A stretch of 64,000 nt of DNA. It comes from Bacillus sp. Marseille-Q1617. GTDB lineage: Bacteria; Bacillota; Bacilli; Bacillales; Bacillaceae_B. The stretch is from contig NZ_CAHJXM010000002.1 in the NCBI RefSeq assembly GCF_903645295.1, forward strand, positions 844,001 to 908,000. Direction: 5' to 3'. A model generated the notes under the pieces. The model was not told the origin of the DNA. It ran no database searches and was given only the letters and a program-made list of their open reading frames with translations. The stretch's first letter is position 1. The number at the start of each line of letters is the position of its first letter. The position numbers and the translations under genes are program-made. Positions 27,388 to 35,607 of this stretch are shown piece after piece.

Positions 27388-28152
27388 ATGAAACAATACA
27401 AAGGTTATTTAATCGATCTGGATGGAACGATGTACAGAGGGAAAGAAGTCATCAATGAAGCGGGGGATTTTGTCCGGCGCCTGAAGGAAAAAGGGCTGCC
27501 ATATTTGTTTGTGACGAATAATTCATCACGCCGCCCTGAACAGGTCGCTGAAAAACTTAAGGCATTCGGCATTTCAGCTGAAAAAGAACAGGTATTCACG
27601 ACTTCAATGGCGACTGCTCAATTCATTGCTGACAAAAAGCCTGGCAGTACTGCCTATGTCATTGGAGAAGAGGGAATCCGCTCAGCATTGGAGGAAAAAG
27701 GCATTACTTTGCAAGACGAAAGCCCCGATTTTGTCGTAGTTGGGATCGACCGCGGCATCAATTATGAAAAACTTGCCCTCGCTTGTCTCGGGGTGCGCAA
27801 TGGTGCGACATTCATTTCAACAAACGGAGATATTGCCATTCCTACGGAAAGAGGTTTGCTGCCTGGAAATGGTTCACTGACTTCTGTCGTTACGGTTTCT
27901 ACTCAGACACAGCCTATCTTCATCGGCAAGCCTGAATCCATCATCATGGAGCAGGCATTGGAAGTGCTTGGCGTTGCAAAAGAAGACACGTTAATGGTCG
28001 GCGACAATTATGATACAGATATCAAGGCAGGAATGAATGCAGGTTTGGATACGCTCCTTGTCCATACCGGTGTTACAACAAAAGAGATCTTGAAGCAGAT
28101 GGAACAACAGCCGACTTATACAATCAATACGCTGGACGAGTGGGATGTATAG
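27388..28152 (+). CDS. yutF: HAD-IIA family phosphatase YutF
   Basis: A 254-residue NagD-like HAD phosphatase. Motif I is IDLDGTMYRG (catalytic Asp pair), motif II FVTNNSSR, the HAD-IIA cap begins near residue 70, motif III is IGKPESIIMEQAL, and motif IV is MVGDNYDTDIKAGMNAGL. B. subtilis YutF hydrolyses small sugar phosphates and nucleotides in vitro; the true substrate is unknown. ATG 27388 has ACGGAGGT upstream. A weak hairpin (28160-28193) with a T-run follows. Confidence 0.92.
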   Translation: MKQYKGYLIDLDGTMYRGKEVINEAGDFVRRLKEKGLPYLFVTNNSSRRPEQVAEKLKAFGISAEKEQVFTTSMATAQFIADKKPGSTAYVIGEEGIRSALEEKGITLQDESPDFVVVGIDRGINYEKLALACLGVRNGATFISTNGDIAIPTERGLLPGNGSLTSVVTVSTQTQPIFIGKPESIIMEQALEVLGVAKEDTLMVGDNYDTDIKAGMNAGLDTLLVHTGVTTKEILKQMEQQPTYTINTLDEWDV

Positions 28153-28436
28153 AAAAGGAATGGGTGATGGACACTTAGTCTATCGCCTTTTTTAATGATA
28201 TTTAAAAATTGTTTCGAGCATTTCCAGGTTAGACAACTCTTTTTTATCTGGGTAAAATAGAACAGGGAAATGAAAGTTATTTCCTGAAATATCATTAAAA
28301 GGAGTGAAACGTAAATTAAATTGCCGGGTAATGTTTTAATCATGCTATGCAGGGTAGAAGGGTAAGAAGGATATTTATGCATATCCTATCCTATTGACTC
28401 TGTTAGCTGGGGAATATGAAAAAGGTAGTGTGAAAT

Positions 28437-28694
28437 ATGAGTATTACTGAGTTGATTGGAAAGAACATCAGAAGGCACAGGCGCGCAAAAGAGATTACGA
28501 TTCAAGAGCTCAGCAAAAGAAGCGGATTGACCGTAAATTATATCTCTTTAATTGAAAAAGGAGATGCAAATGCATCGATAAACAAAATTCATGCCCTGAT
28601 ACAAGGATTGCAGCTGAAGTGGGAGGATATCATTCCCACTCGCGAAGAAGAGATGACGCTTCGGGCCCCTTCTTCTGACGAGTTGACGGAATAA
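28437..28694 (+). CDS. XRE-family HTH regulator
   Basis: An 85-residue protein that is almost entirely an XRE/Cro-type helix-turn-helix: IGKNIRRHRRAKEITIQELSKRSGLTVNYISLIEKGDANASINKI, then a short acidic tail. It lacks a sensor or oligomerisation domain of the SinR kind beyond residue 70. ATG 28437 has a weak AAAGGTAG site upstream. Its last 65 bases overlap, tail to tail, an Sda-like gene on the other strand, so the two could affect each other through antisense transcription. Target unknown. Confidence 0.8.
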   Translation: MSITELIGKNIRRHRRAKEITIQELSKRSGLTVNYISLIEKGDANASINKIHALIQGLQLKWEDIIPTREEEMTLRAPSSDELTE

Positions 28695-28806
28695 GGTTTC
28701 TATGAGACATTTCCAGCTTGATCATTTGAATGAATTCTTTGTCCAGTTGTAATGCATTTGCTTTTTTAAACGCTTCTACCAAGGTTTGATCACTGAGTAG
28801 TTTTAT
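28630..28806 (-). CDS. sda: Sda-like sporulation checkpoint protein (non-ATG start)
   Basis: A 58-codon frame whose first 38 residues (KLLSDQTLVEAFKKANALQL, then DKEFIQMIKLEMSHRNL) closely resemble Sda, the small helical-hairpin inhibitor of sporulation kinases such as KinA. Bacillus Sda is about 46 residues, so this one has a longer tail. No ATG, GTG or TTG precedes the conserved KLLSD; the codon at the expected start (28804-28806) is ATA, eight bases after GAGGTG. A tiny upstream ORF (MNRTEV...) ends at a TAA that overlaps this ATA. Either an unusual start, coupled re-initiation, or a decayed start codon. The end overlaps the XRE gene. Confidence 0.65.
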   Translation of the reverse strand: MKLLSDQTLVEAFKKANALQLDKEFIQMIKLEMSHRNLIPSTRQKKGPEASSLLREWE

Positions 28807-28904
28807 CTTACATTCACCTCAGTCCGATTCATTGTTGCGACCAATGAACAGGCGGAATTAGCCGTACTCGTGATAGCCTTTATAAAGTGGAAAAAAGTCA
28901 TAAT

Positions 28905-28947
28905 ATTACAATTATATTTTTAATTATTACAACTATATTTGTAATTA
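28905..28947. repeat. Two AT-rich 21-bp direct repeats upstream of the Sda-like gene
   Basis: ATTACAATTATATTTTTAAT (28905) and ATTACAACTATATTTGTAAT (28926) repeat with a 21-bp period and contain partial dyads. They lie about 100 bases upstream of the Sda-like gene. The remainder of 28807-29009 shows no other gene. Confidence 0.55.
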
Positions 28948-29009
28948 TATCGAATACTTTTTATGCGTGCAAATTTAACGTGCTAAAACAAGTAAAAATT
29001 ACCAAATGA

Positions 29010-29044
29010 AAAAACAGACCTCAAAAAATGGGGTCTGTTTTTTC
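29010..29044 (-). terminator. Terminator downstream of yutG
   Basis: AAAACAGACC / GGGTCTGTTTT stem with T-run in both directions. Confidence 0.8.
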
Positions 29045-29056
29045 ATAAATGCCTGT

Positions 29057-29557
29057 TTATTGCTGACCTTCATTCCGGTGAGCAAGACGGCTTGAAGCTG
29101 CTGCTGCAATGGCTCCCACGATATCATCAAGGAAGGTATGGCACATACCCGAAGATTTATCATTTAACTTCATTAAAATGCCGGGTTTTTGTTTATCAAT
29201 AAAACCGTAGTTTGTAAAGCCGATCGATCCATACACATTCACAATGGAGAAGGCAAGAATTTCATCCACTCCGTATAATCCTTCATCCACTTCCACAATC
29301 GATTGAAGGGGCTCTTCAAGCAACTTCTTTTCCGCTAACCGGTCCAATTGAATTCCAGTTAGAATGGCATTTTGCACTTCACGCTTTGTTAACACTCTTT
29401 CCACGTTGTAAATGCATTCTTCCAGTTCAAGGTCAGGATGGTATTTCTGTTGAAGGTACATAACTAAATTGGCGATGTCTTCAATTTCTACGCCTCTTTC
29501 ATGCAGCCATCTTCTTGAGGTTTCTTTTAATATATCCATTGATTTTTTGTCCTTCAT
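29057..29557 (-). CDS. yutG: Phosphatidylglycerophosphatase A family protein YutG
   Basis: A 166-residue PgpA-family protein; members dephosphorylate phosphatidylglycerophosphate or related phosphates. Seen: RRWLHERGVEIEDIANLV, the EVDEGLYGVDEILAFSIVNVYGSIGFTNYGFIDK block and GMCHTFLDDIVGAIAAA with the conserved DD pair. Unlike proteobacterial PgpA it lacks obvious long membrane helices, as is usual for YutG. ATG 29557 has AAAGGTGA upstream. Confidence 0.87.
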   Translation of the reverse strand: MKDKKSMDILKETSRRWLHERGVEIEDIANLVMYLQQKYHPDLELEECIYNVERVLTKREVQNAILTGIQLDRLAEKKLLEEPLQSIVEVDEGLYGVDEILAFSIVNVYGSIGFTNYGFIDKQKPGILMKLNDKSSGMCHTFLDDIVGAIAAAASSRLAHRNEGQQ

Positions 29558-29783
29558 CCAATTCACCTTTTCTGTAGTTAAATATTATTCAAGCGACAGA
29601 GCCTTGTTTTACTCATATGATACCCTTTTTAAAAATAGACATAATAATAGCCTCTATCCTCATTCTTGCCCATCAGTACAGGGGGATATTCCTTGGAACC
29701 ATCGATTTAATGTAAAAATGAAGAAACTAAGGCAGCGGACTTCTTCATGAAAGCCGCTTTGTATACAGATAGGAGAGGGTAAT

Positions 29784-30785
29784 ATGTCTCATGAGATTTT
29801 AGCGAAGCATTACGGGTTGACCCCAGAACGCGCATACTTTGACGGTGTGATGGACCGCTATATGGCAGGGGGATTATTATATAGTATTGTTGGCGTTTCA
29901 AATGTGGAACAGGAAACATTGGTAGAAATCTATAAATTAACCGAGCATATGAAGTCACAAGGGGACCGTTATGTTTCTTCGTTTGTGCAAAGTACAGAGG
30001 GCCGTTATTTAGTAACAGAAAACAACCAGGATTATGTGCTGGTGAGAAATGAAGAACTGCCTTCCGCAGCTGACAGCAAAGTGGGAAGAAAGCTCGGTAA
30101 GTTTCATTTTCGAGGCAGATTATTTGAAGAGAAGGTAGAGAAGATCAGCAGGATGGGACAGTGGAAAGCGTTATGGGAACGGAGGCTTTCCCAACTGGAA
30201 AAAGCCTATTTCGAAGTCCTTGAGAATCAACCGGTCGATGATTTCGAACGCCTATTCGTCGAAAGTTATCCTTATTACAATGCCCTATCTGAAAACGCCA
30301 TTCAATATCTAGTGGATACTGAACTCGATGAAGATCCAAAACCTGAAGATGCAGGCACGATCTGTCACGAACGTTTTCAGCACACGACATGGGGGACTGA
30401 GACCTGTATTCACTTCCCATTTCACTGGGTATTCGACCACGCCAGCCGGGATCTTGCTGAATGGGTCAGGGAACAATACCTCATGAAGAGCCAGACATTT
30501 CATCCCGGCATGCAGGAGTTCTTAAGGGAATACGAAACCATTGCGCCGCTTTCTCCTTTTGCATGGAGGCTGTTGTACTCAAGGATTCTGTTTCCGCTCC
30601 ATTATTTTGAATGTATAGAAGAATACTATATCTCTCAATCCGATCAGCAAAAGAAAACTGCAGAGGACAAACTCGAGCGCTACTTGAAAAACTCCAAACA
30701 TTACGAATCATTCTTGTCTGATTTTTATCACTTGTCTGAGGTGCCGGTGAAAAAATGGGGAATCCCATTGGTGGGCTGGCTGTAA
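29784..30785 (+). CDS. yutH: Spore coat-associated protein YutH
   Basis: A 333-residue protein of the CotS/YutH family, which has a kinase-like (aminoglycoside phosphotransferase-type) fold. Family features: a coil region around GRLFEEKVEKISRMGQWK, the TICHERFQHTTWG histidine block, FPFHWVFDHASRDLAEWVREQY in place of the usual HGD/DFD catalytic motifs, and the LSEVPVKKWGIPLVGWL end. The degraded catalytic sites suggest a structural role in the spore coat, as in B. subtilis. TAGGAGAGGG precedes ATG 29784. Confidence 0.9.
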   Translation: MSHEILAKHYGLTPERAYFDGVMDRYMAGGLLYSIVGVSNVEQETLVEIYKLTEHMKSQGDRYVSSFVQSTEGRYLVTENNQDYVLVRNEELPSAADSKVGRKLGKFHFRGRLFEEKVEKISRMGQWKALWERRLSQLEKAYFEVLENQPVDDFERLFVESYPYYNALSENAIQYLVDTELDEDPKPEDAGTICHERFQHTTWGTETCIHFPFHWVFDHASRDLAEWVREQYLMKSQTFHPGMQEFLREYETIAPLSPFAWRLLYSRILFPLHYFECIEEYYISQSDQQKKTAEDKLERYLKNSKHYESFLSDFYHLSEVPVKKWGIPLVGWL

Positions 30786-30857
30786 ATCTTTGAATCATCA
30801 ATGAAAGCCCTTTTATGGTACACTTGTAGGAAATGTAAGTGAAGGCAGGTAAACTCA

Positions 30858-31820
30858 ATGAAACCATCTATTTATATCACAAGAAGATTACCTAAAACCG
30901 TAATTGAATCGTTGAATCAGGAGTTTCAAGTGGAAATGTGGGAAAAGGAAGACGTTCCGGTTCCAAGGGATGTTCTTCTGGAGAAGGTGTCAGGGGCATC
31001 GGCACTGATCACCATGCTCTCGGATGGAGTGGATACTGAACTCCTTGAACATGCCAAGGAACTTAAAGTGGTAGCGAATCTGGCGGTCGGCTATGATAAC
31101 ATCGATCTCGAAGCAGCAAAGCAAAATGGAGTGGTCATTTGTAATACGCCGGATGTGCTGACCGATACCACAGCTGACTTGACCTTTGGTTTGTTAATGG
31201 CGGCTGCACGCCGGATCGTCGAGGCTGACCGCTACATTAAAGAAGGAAAATGGAAAAGCTGGTCCCCTCTCCTTCTGTCAGGGGCAGACATCCACCATAA
31301 AACAATCGGAATCGTGGGGATGGGAAGTATAGGAGAAGCGGTGGCCAAGAGGGCGAAAGGTTTTGACATGGACATTCTGTATCATAATCGTTCACGAAAG
31401 CCGGAAGCCGAAGAAAGGCTGGGGGCTTCCTATGTATCATTGGATGAGCTTCTGGTCCAATCTGATTTTGTGGTCGTCCTTGCGCCTCTAACTTCGGAAA
31501 CGGAAGGGTTATTCCAAAAAGAACAATTTCAAGCCATGAAAAAATCTGCATTCTTCATCAATGCTGCCCGTGGTGCCATCGTGAATGAAGAGGCATTGAC
31601 AGAGGCGCTGAAAACAGGTGAAATCGCTGGTGCGGGGCTAGATGTCTTTGTGAAAGAGCCGATCGATCCGGATCATCCGCTGCTCTCTTTGGAAAATGTC
31701 GTGGCACTGCCTCACATCGCAAGCTCTTCAACAGAAACCCGCATAGGCATGATGAATCTTTGTGTACAGAACATCCAGGCCGTATTAAAAGGGGACAAGC
31801 CCAAAACGCAGGTAACATAA
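30858..31820 (+). CDS. D-2-hydroxyacid (D-glycerate) dehydrogenase
   Basis: A 320-residue NAD-dependent D-isomer dehydrogenase; glyoxylate/hydroxypyruvate or D-glycerate is the likely substrate. Seen: GYDNIDLEAAKQNGVVICNTPDVLTDTTADLTFGLL, the nucleotide-binding GIVGMGSIGEAVA, the catalytic Arg in NAARGAIVNEEAL, Glu in VKEPIDPDHPL, and His in LPHIASS. AAGGCAGG precedes ATG 30858. A strong terminator follows. Confidence 0.9.
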   Translation: MKPSIYITRRLPKTVIESLNQEFQVEMWEKEDVPVPRDVLLEKVSGASALITMLSDGVDTELLEHAKELKVVANLAVGYDNIDLEAAKQNGVVICNTPDVLTDTTADLTFGLLMAAARRIVEADRYIKEGKWKSWSPLLLSGADIHHKTIGIVGMGSIGEAVAKRAKGFDMDILYHNRSRKPEAEERLGASYVSLDELLVQSDFVVVLAPLTSETEGLFQKEQFQAMKKSAFFINAARGAIVNEEALTEALKTGEIAGAGLDVFVKEPIDPDHPLLSLENVVALPHIASSSTETRIGMMNLCVQNIQAVLKGDKPKTQVT

Positions 31821-31825
31821 AGTAC

Positions 31826-31862
31826 AAAAAACACGCATGGCTTTCATGCGTGTTTTTTACTG
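31826..31862 (+). terminator. Terminator after the dehydrogenase gene
   Basis: AAAAACACGCATG / CATGCGTGTTTTT stem and T-run, usable in both directions. Confidence 0.85.
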
Positions 31863-31865
31863 CCA

Positions 31866-32321
31866 TCATGCAGGTACAAGGTCCTTTTCGACAGCCAGAT
31901 AATAAGGAGCCAGTGACTGGCCCTCAATCTCTTCAAGGAAAGAAGGTGCCACATCCGGTAATATACTCCGGGCAAACCTCCATGCATTTTCTTCGATTCG
32001 CAGCATCAACCGGTTTCTTTCCGGCTCATCAGCGAAATCTAAGCTGTCTGCCAATTCCTCAAGTTCTTTATCATGCGCGTGCCCAAGTTCATGGGCCAAA
32101 ACGACTTTAAAATATTCAGGTAAACATGTATCTCGAGGAAACAGGCGAAGACATTGCTCAGTGACATCCTCAGTGTACATTGTAATGGAATGGGTGCTCA
32201 TGCTGTATTTCCCGCCAACAAGGCGCCTGCCGGGAAAAGCATCCTCCAATGTCACACTCAGCACAGAATCCAAACGGCCTAACATTTCATCCACAACATT
32301 TTGAAATATCTCTTTAGTCAA
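31866..32321 (-). CDS. Putative zinc metallopeptidase-like protein
   Basis: A 151-residue protein with a clear zinc-binding HELGH motif (FKVVLAHELGHAHDKEL). The second half is acidic and helical. No membrane segment or signal peptide, so probably cytoplasmic. Family not recognised beyond the gluzincin-like motif; function unknown. I prefer TTG 32321, with AAGGGGAG about 11 bases upstream, because the in-frame stretch above it (to ATG 32393) reads like non-coding sequence. The ATG at 32360 is the alternative. Confidence 0.65.
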   Translation of the reverse strand: MTKEIFQNVVDEMLGRLDSVLSVTLEDAFPGRRLVGGKYSMSTHSITMYTEDVTEQCLRLFPRDTCLPEYFKVVLAHELGHAHDKELEELADSLDFADEPERNRLMLRIEENAWRFARSILPDVAPSFLEEIEGQSLAPYYLAVEKDLVPA

Positions 32322-32494
32322 TCTTTCTCTTTCTCCCCTTAAAATAAAAATCTTCGTCATTATAAGATGTATATGGGAAAAAGGAAATAGCATTCTTTAA
32401 AAAGTTAGTGGAATAATTGGTATTTATTGTTATTAAGGGATGGGAGAACGGGAAGAACTTTTGGAAGCGGTTGAAGGTGGAGAAACTTCAAAAT

Positions 32495-32527
32495 AAAAAA
32501 GATGACTCAACAGCTTGAGTCATCCTG
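32495..32527 (-). terminator. Terminator downstream of yutI
   Basis: GATGACTCAA / TTGAGTCATC stem, with a T-run on the minus strand. Confidence 0.8.
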
Positions 32528-32536
32528 TAAGTTTAA

Positions 32537-32776
32537 TTAGAAAACTTGTTCTACTTCTACGATTCCCGGTACTTCTTCGACTAGTGCGCGTTCAATACCA
32601 GCTTTAAGAGTGATTGTTGAACTTGGGCAGCTCCCGCATGCGCCTAACAGACGAAGCTTCACGATACCATCTTCCACGTCAACCAGTTCACAATCTCCGC
32701 CATCGCGAAGTAGGAACGGACGTAATTTATCTAGTACTTCCTGTACGGAATCAAATTGTGCTTGATCAGCCATCAT
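32537..32776 (-). CDS. yutI: NifU C-terminal-like Fe-S carrier YutI
   Basis: A 79-residue NFU domain that carries iron-sulfur clusters to target proteins. The cluster ligands are the two cysteines of GACGSCPSS. The [29 protein letters not shown] stretch is typical. It works downstream of a SUF scaffold such as sufBCD. Two tandem ATGs follow an AAGGAG site. Confidence 0.93.
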   Translation of the reverse strand: MMADQAQFDSVQEVLDKLRPFLLRDGGDCELVDVEDGIVKLRLLGACGSCPSSTITLKAGIERALVEEVPGIVEVEQVF

Positions 32777-32879
32777 TATCTACTCCTTTCCTTACTCTCT
32801 ATTATAATGACATATTCGTAAAAAATCTATCAACCCGCAAACAATTGGGAATTTCTTTTTTTGGAGGGTTCTCTATGCC

Positions 32880-32930
32880 GCTGCCCGATTCGTGGGAGAC
32901 TTCGCTTTCCGCGGGTGGACATAGAACATA
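32880..32930. repeat. Short interspersed repeat fragment
   Basis: Contains GGGAGACTTCGCTTTCCGCG, the same block found at 13985 and, reversed, at 16880. No gene in 32777-33017. Confidence 0.55.
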
Positions 32931-33017
32931 GTTTGAAACCCAGCCATTTTTTGTTCCCAGTTTGATGATTTTTTTGTAAAATGGTTGTATGAGGGGAAAT
33001 AAGGGGGAGATGAGAGT

Positions 33018-33344
33018 ATGGAGCGTAAACCAGTTGAAATTCATGTATATGGTGCTGAGGTCCTTTGCCCGAGCTGTGTGAATCTGCCATCATCAAAAGA
33101 AACGTACGAGTGGCTTGAGGCAGCAGTCGGACGCAAATACCCGGATCAGCCATTCACCATTAAATATATAGACATCCACAATCCGCCGGAAGACGAAGCC
33201 ATTAAAAGCTTCGCTGAAAAAGTGATCGAAGAGGATATGTTCTATCCCATTGTCCTCTTGGAAGGTACAGTCGTCGGAGAAGGAAATCCCCGTTTGAAGA
33301 CGATTTATTCTGAACTTGAGAAGCATGGGTATAAAGCGGTATAG
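33018..33344 (+). CDS. yuzD: DUF1462 family protein YuzD
   Basis: A 108-residue thioredoxin-like protein. VEIHVYGAEVLCPSCVNLPSS places a CPSC pair at the usual redox-active site, and FYPIVLLEGTVVGEGNPRL follows with a conserved Pro. B. subtilis YuzD (DUF1462) is similar and of unknown function. ATG 33018 has AAGGGGGAG upstream. A terminator (33366-33402) follows. Confidence 0.87.
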   Translation: MERKPVEIHVYGAEVLCPSCVNLPSSKETYEWLEAAVGRKYPDQPFTIKYIDIHNPPEDEAIKSFAEKVIEEDMFYPIVLLEGTVVGEGNPRLKTIYSELEKHGYKAV

Positions 33345-33365
33345 TGCTTTTTAATAAATGTCTGT

Positions 33366-33402
33366 AAAGCAAAAAAGACTTTTCCTGAGGAAGAGTCTTT
33401 TT
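33366..33402 (+). terminator. Terminator after yuzD
   Basis: AAGACTTTTCCT / AGGAAGAGTCTT stem with a T7 tail. Confidence 0.8.
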
Positions 33403-33426
33403 TTGTATATAAGGGAAATCAAAAAA

Positions 33427-33457
33427 GAAACCGCACCATGGCGGTTTCGGTTTCTTC
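33427..33457 (-). terminator. Hairpin downstream of yutJ
   Basis: GAAACCGC / GCGGTTTC stem just past the yutJ stop, with T-rich sequence on the minus strand. Confidence 0.65.
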
Positions 33458-33461
33458 AACA

Positions 33462-34529
33462 TCATCCATTATGATATTTATACATCCATAAAACACCTGA
33501 TTTCAGCAATCGTGCGACGCGCCCTGTGATGGACCGCTCGTTCACCAATCCGAATCCGTGCTTTTTACCGAGTGAACCGAGGATGCCTTTTAGTTTGATT
33601 TTAGGCAGTTCTTCCGGAAGCGGCTCGTCTTTCCAGCGTTTTAGGAGGATCTGTACGATCTGCTCAGCCTGTCCTTCAGCTAACTGTGCACTTGGGGCTT
33701 GTGGCAGGCTCGCACAATCACCGACAACGTACACATGTTCATCGTCCGGAAGGTTATGATACTTTGAAATCACGACGCGGCCGCTTGAGTCTTTCTCGGC
33801 ATCCATTTCACGAACAACCTGTGTAGGCTGAATGCCTGCTGTCCAGACGATGGCATCACAATAGATTTGTTCTTCGTGGTTATGCAGCGTATTAGGCTCC
33901 ACTTTCGTGATATTTGAATTATTGACGATTTCTACATTGTTTTCTTCAAACCAGCCGTGGACGTAGGAGCTTAATCGTTCCGGGAAGGCGTTCAGGATAC
34001 GGGTTCCACGGTCGAAAAGCTTAATTTGTAAATCGGAACGACTTTCACGCAGCTCACTTGCAAGCTCGATTCCGCTCAGACCGGCACCGACGATTCCGAC
34101 GATTGAGCCTGCAGGAAGATTATTAAGTGTCTGATACGTTCTCCGCGACTTGTCGATCGTTTGGATGCTGTAAGTGAATTCGTCTGCACCAGGCACATTA
34201 TGATATTTGTCCTCACAGCCAAGCCCGATCACAAGGTCATCGTATGGGACAGCATCCTGATCTTGCAGCTGGACCAGTTTATTCTTTGTATCAATCTTTG
34301 AAATCTCACCGTACACATAGGATAAACGAGCATGTTCCGGGAATGATACGCGTACATGATGATCGGAAATTGTCCCGGCAGCCAGAGCATAATATTCTGT
34401 TTTCAGGCTGTGATATGGGTTGCGATCAATTAACGTAATGGAGACATCTTCCGGGAGTTGGTTCGGTAACAAGCGAAGAAGGACGCGCATATTGCCATAT
34501 CCTCCGCCAAGCAGCACTAATTGTTTCAT
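33462..34529 (-). CDS. yutJ: NAD(P)/FAD-dependent oxidoreductase YutJ (NDH-2-like)
   Basis: A 355-residue two-dinucleotide-fold flavoprotein related to type II NADH dehydrogenases. The first fold is LVLLGGGYGNMRVLLRL, the second IVGIVGAGLSGIELASELRE, and the C-terminal FAD site is VYVVGDCASLPQAPSAQLAEGQA. Its physiological role is unknown; it is shorter than YumB (encoded at 53.4 kb). Adjacent to yuzB, as in B. subtilis. The end is short of the usual membrane-anchoring C-terminus. Confidence 0.88.
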   Translation of the reverse strand: MKQLVLLGGGYGNMRVLLRLLPNQLPEDVSITLIDRNPYHSLKTEYYALAAGTISDHHVRVSFPEHARLSYVYGEISKIDTKNKLVQLQDQDAVPYDDLVIGLGCEDKYHNVPGADEFTYSIQTIDKSRRTYQTLNNLPAGSIVGIVGAGLSGIELASELRESRSDLQIKLFDRGTRILNAFPERLSSYVHGWFEENNVEIVNNSNITKVEPNTLHNHEEQIYCDAIVWTAGIQPTQVVREMDAEKDSSGRVVISKYHNLPDDEHVYVVGDCASLPQAPSAQLAEGQAEQIVQILLKRWKDEPLPEELPKIKLKGILGSLGKKHGFGLVNERSITGRVARLLKSGVLWMYKYHNG

Positions 34530-34832
34530 GTTAATTTCCCCTTTTGGCTCTCTGCAATTTTGTCGAAATGGTGTGTTTATATAAGGTTCTCTACAATGTA
34601 GAGGGAAAAAGGACTATTGTCCGTAAAAGTAAGCATTTTCAATATGATTCACAATTGGACCGATTATACAATAAGTAAACCTATTAACATTAAAAGTATA
34701 TCGAAATAAGGACGTTTTCACAACAGAAATAAGGGAAATTGTTCACAATCTGTTATACGGATATACAATGCGCATGGATTGACGATTTTCTCAAAAAAAG
34801 GTAGCATTACAAAGAGTAGAGAGGTGATGGAA

Positions 34833-35069
34833 TTGCAGCCTATAATCGAATTTTGTATCAGTAACTTAGCTAGCGGTGCGCAAAAAGCGCTTGAAATATT
34901 AGAAAGAGATCCAAACCTCGATGTCATCGAGTACGGATGTTTAGGCTACTGCGGAAAATGCGCTTCCTCTTTTTACGCATTAGTGAACGGGGAACCCGTC
35001 GAAGGGGATACCCCAGAAGAATTGGTGGAAAATATCTATCAGTTCTTAGAAGAAAATCCAATGTTCTAA
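34833..35069 (+). CDS. yuzB: UPF0349/DUF1450 protein YuzB
   Basis: A 78-residue protein with a conserved Cys pattern (EFCISN and [10 protein letters not shown]) typical of YuzB; function unknown, perhaps metal or redox related. TTG 34833 is the better start: GAGGTG lies six bases upstream and it yields the usual MxPxIEFC N-terminus. ATG 34827 directly abuts the ribosome site. The 303 bases upstream (34530-34832) contain no gene. Confidence 0.87.
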   Translation: MQPIIEFCISNLASGAQKALEILERDPNLDVIEYGCLGYCGKCASSFYALVNGEPVEGDTPEELVENIYQFLEENPMF

Positions 35070-35072
35070 TGG

Positions 35073-35105
35073 TTGAAGCTGATCTTTTGATCGGCTTTTT
35101 TTTGT
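35073..35105 (+). terminator. Terminator after yuzB
   Basis: AAGCTGATC / GATCGGCTT stem with a T8 run. Confidence 0.8.
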
Positions 35106-35170
35106 GGTTAAGGAAGGAAATGGAAAGGTTTTGGTGAAATAGTAAAGTGATGATAAGAAAGGGTGAGAAG

Positions 35171-35545
35171 ATGAGTATTTTCCAAGGAGTCATGCAGACC
35201 AACATGATGGTGAGCGATATTGAAGCAGCAAAGAATTGGTACAGGGATGTACTGCAGGCAGAAATAGAAAAGGATTACGGTACGACGGTAGTCCTAACAT
35301 TTGGCAGTGATTCGCCCTCAGGGACCCTTTGTTTAATTCAAGACAAAGAAGCAGCGGGGGAAAACCATTCTACTTATCCGGTGCTGCAAATATCCCCCGA
35401 ATTCAAGGATACCCTTTATGAAAAGCTGCTTGAAAAAGATGTCGAGGTAGAAGGGGATCCGGCTCACCGCAGCCATTTTAAGTTTTATGATCCAGATGGT
35501 AACAGGCTGGAGGCATACAATCCTGGGATATATGAAGAAAGCTAG
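35171..35545 (+). CDS. VOC (glyoxalase/bleomycin-resistance fold) protein
   Basis: A 124-residue vicinal-oxygen-chelate protein. N-terminal half: MQTNMMVSDIEAAKNWYRDVL; C-terminal half: HFKFYDPDGNRLEAYNPG with the typical Glu. Metal ligands and substrate cannot be assigned. ATG 35171 has GGGTGAG upstream; ATG 35147 in the same frame lacks a site. A hairpin with a T-run follows at 35537-35571. Confidence 0.82.
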   Translation: MSIFQGVMQTNMMVSDIEAAKNWYRDVLQAEIEKDYGTTVVLTFGSDSPSGTLCLIQDKEAAGENHSTYPVLQISPEFKDTLYEKLLEKDVEVEGDPAHRSHFKFYDPDGNRLEAYNPGIYEES

Positions 35546-35571
35546 AGTCTTTTCTCCAGCTTTCTTTTTTT
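35537..35571 (+). terminator. Terminator after the VOC gene
   Basis: AAAGCT / AGCTTT short stem and TTCTTTTTTTG tail. Confidence 0.6.
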
Positions 35572-35607
35572 GTCTCTGTCAGTGTGAGCAGAACTTATGA
35601 AAGGGTA

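Noticed and set aside
28116..28382. 88-codon minus-strand frame next to yutF
   Set aside because: It overlaps the yutF end and its terminator, the composition is unlike a protein, and there is no ribosome site.
28860..28960. DnaA boxes controlling the Sda-like gene
   Set aside because: In B. subtilis sda is under DnaA control, but no good TTATNCACA match was found here.
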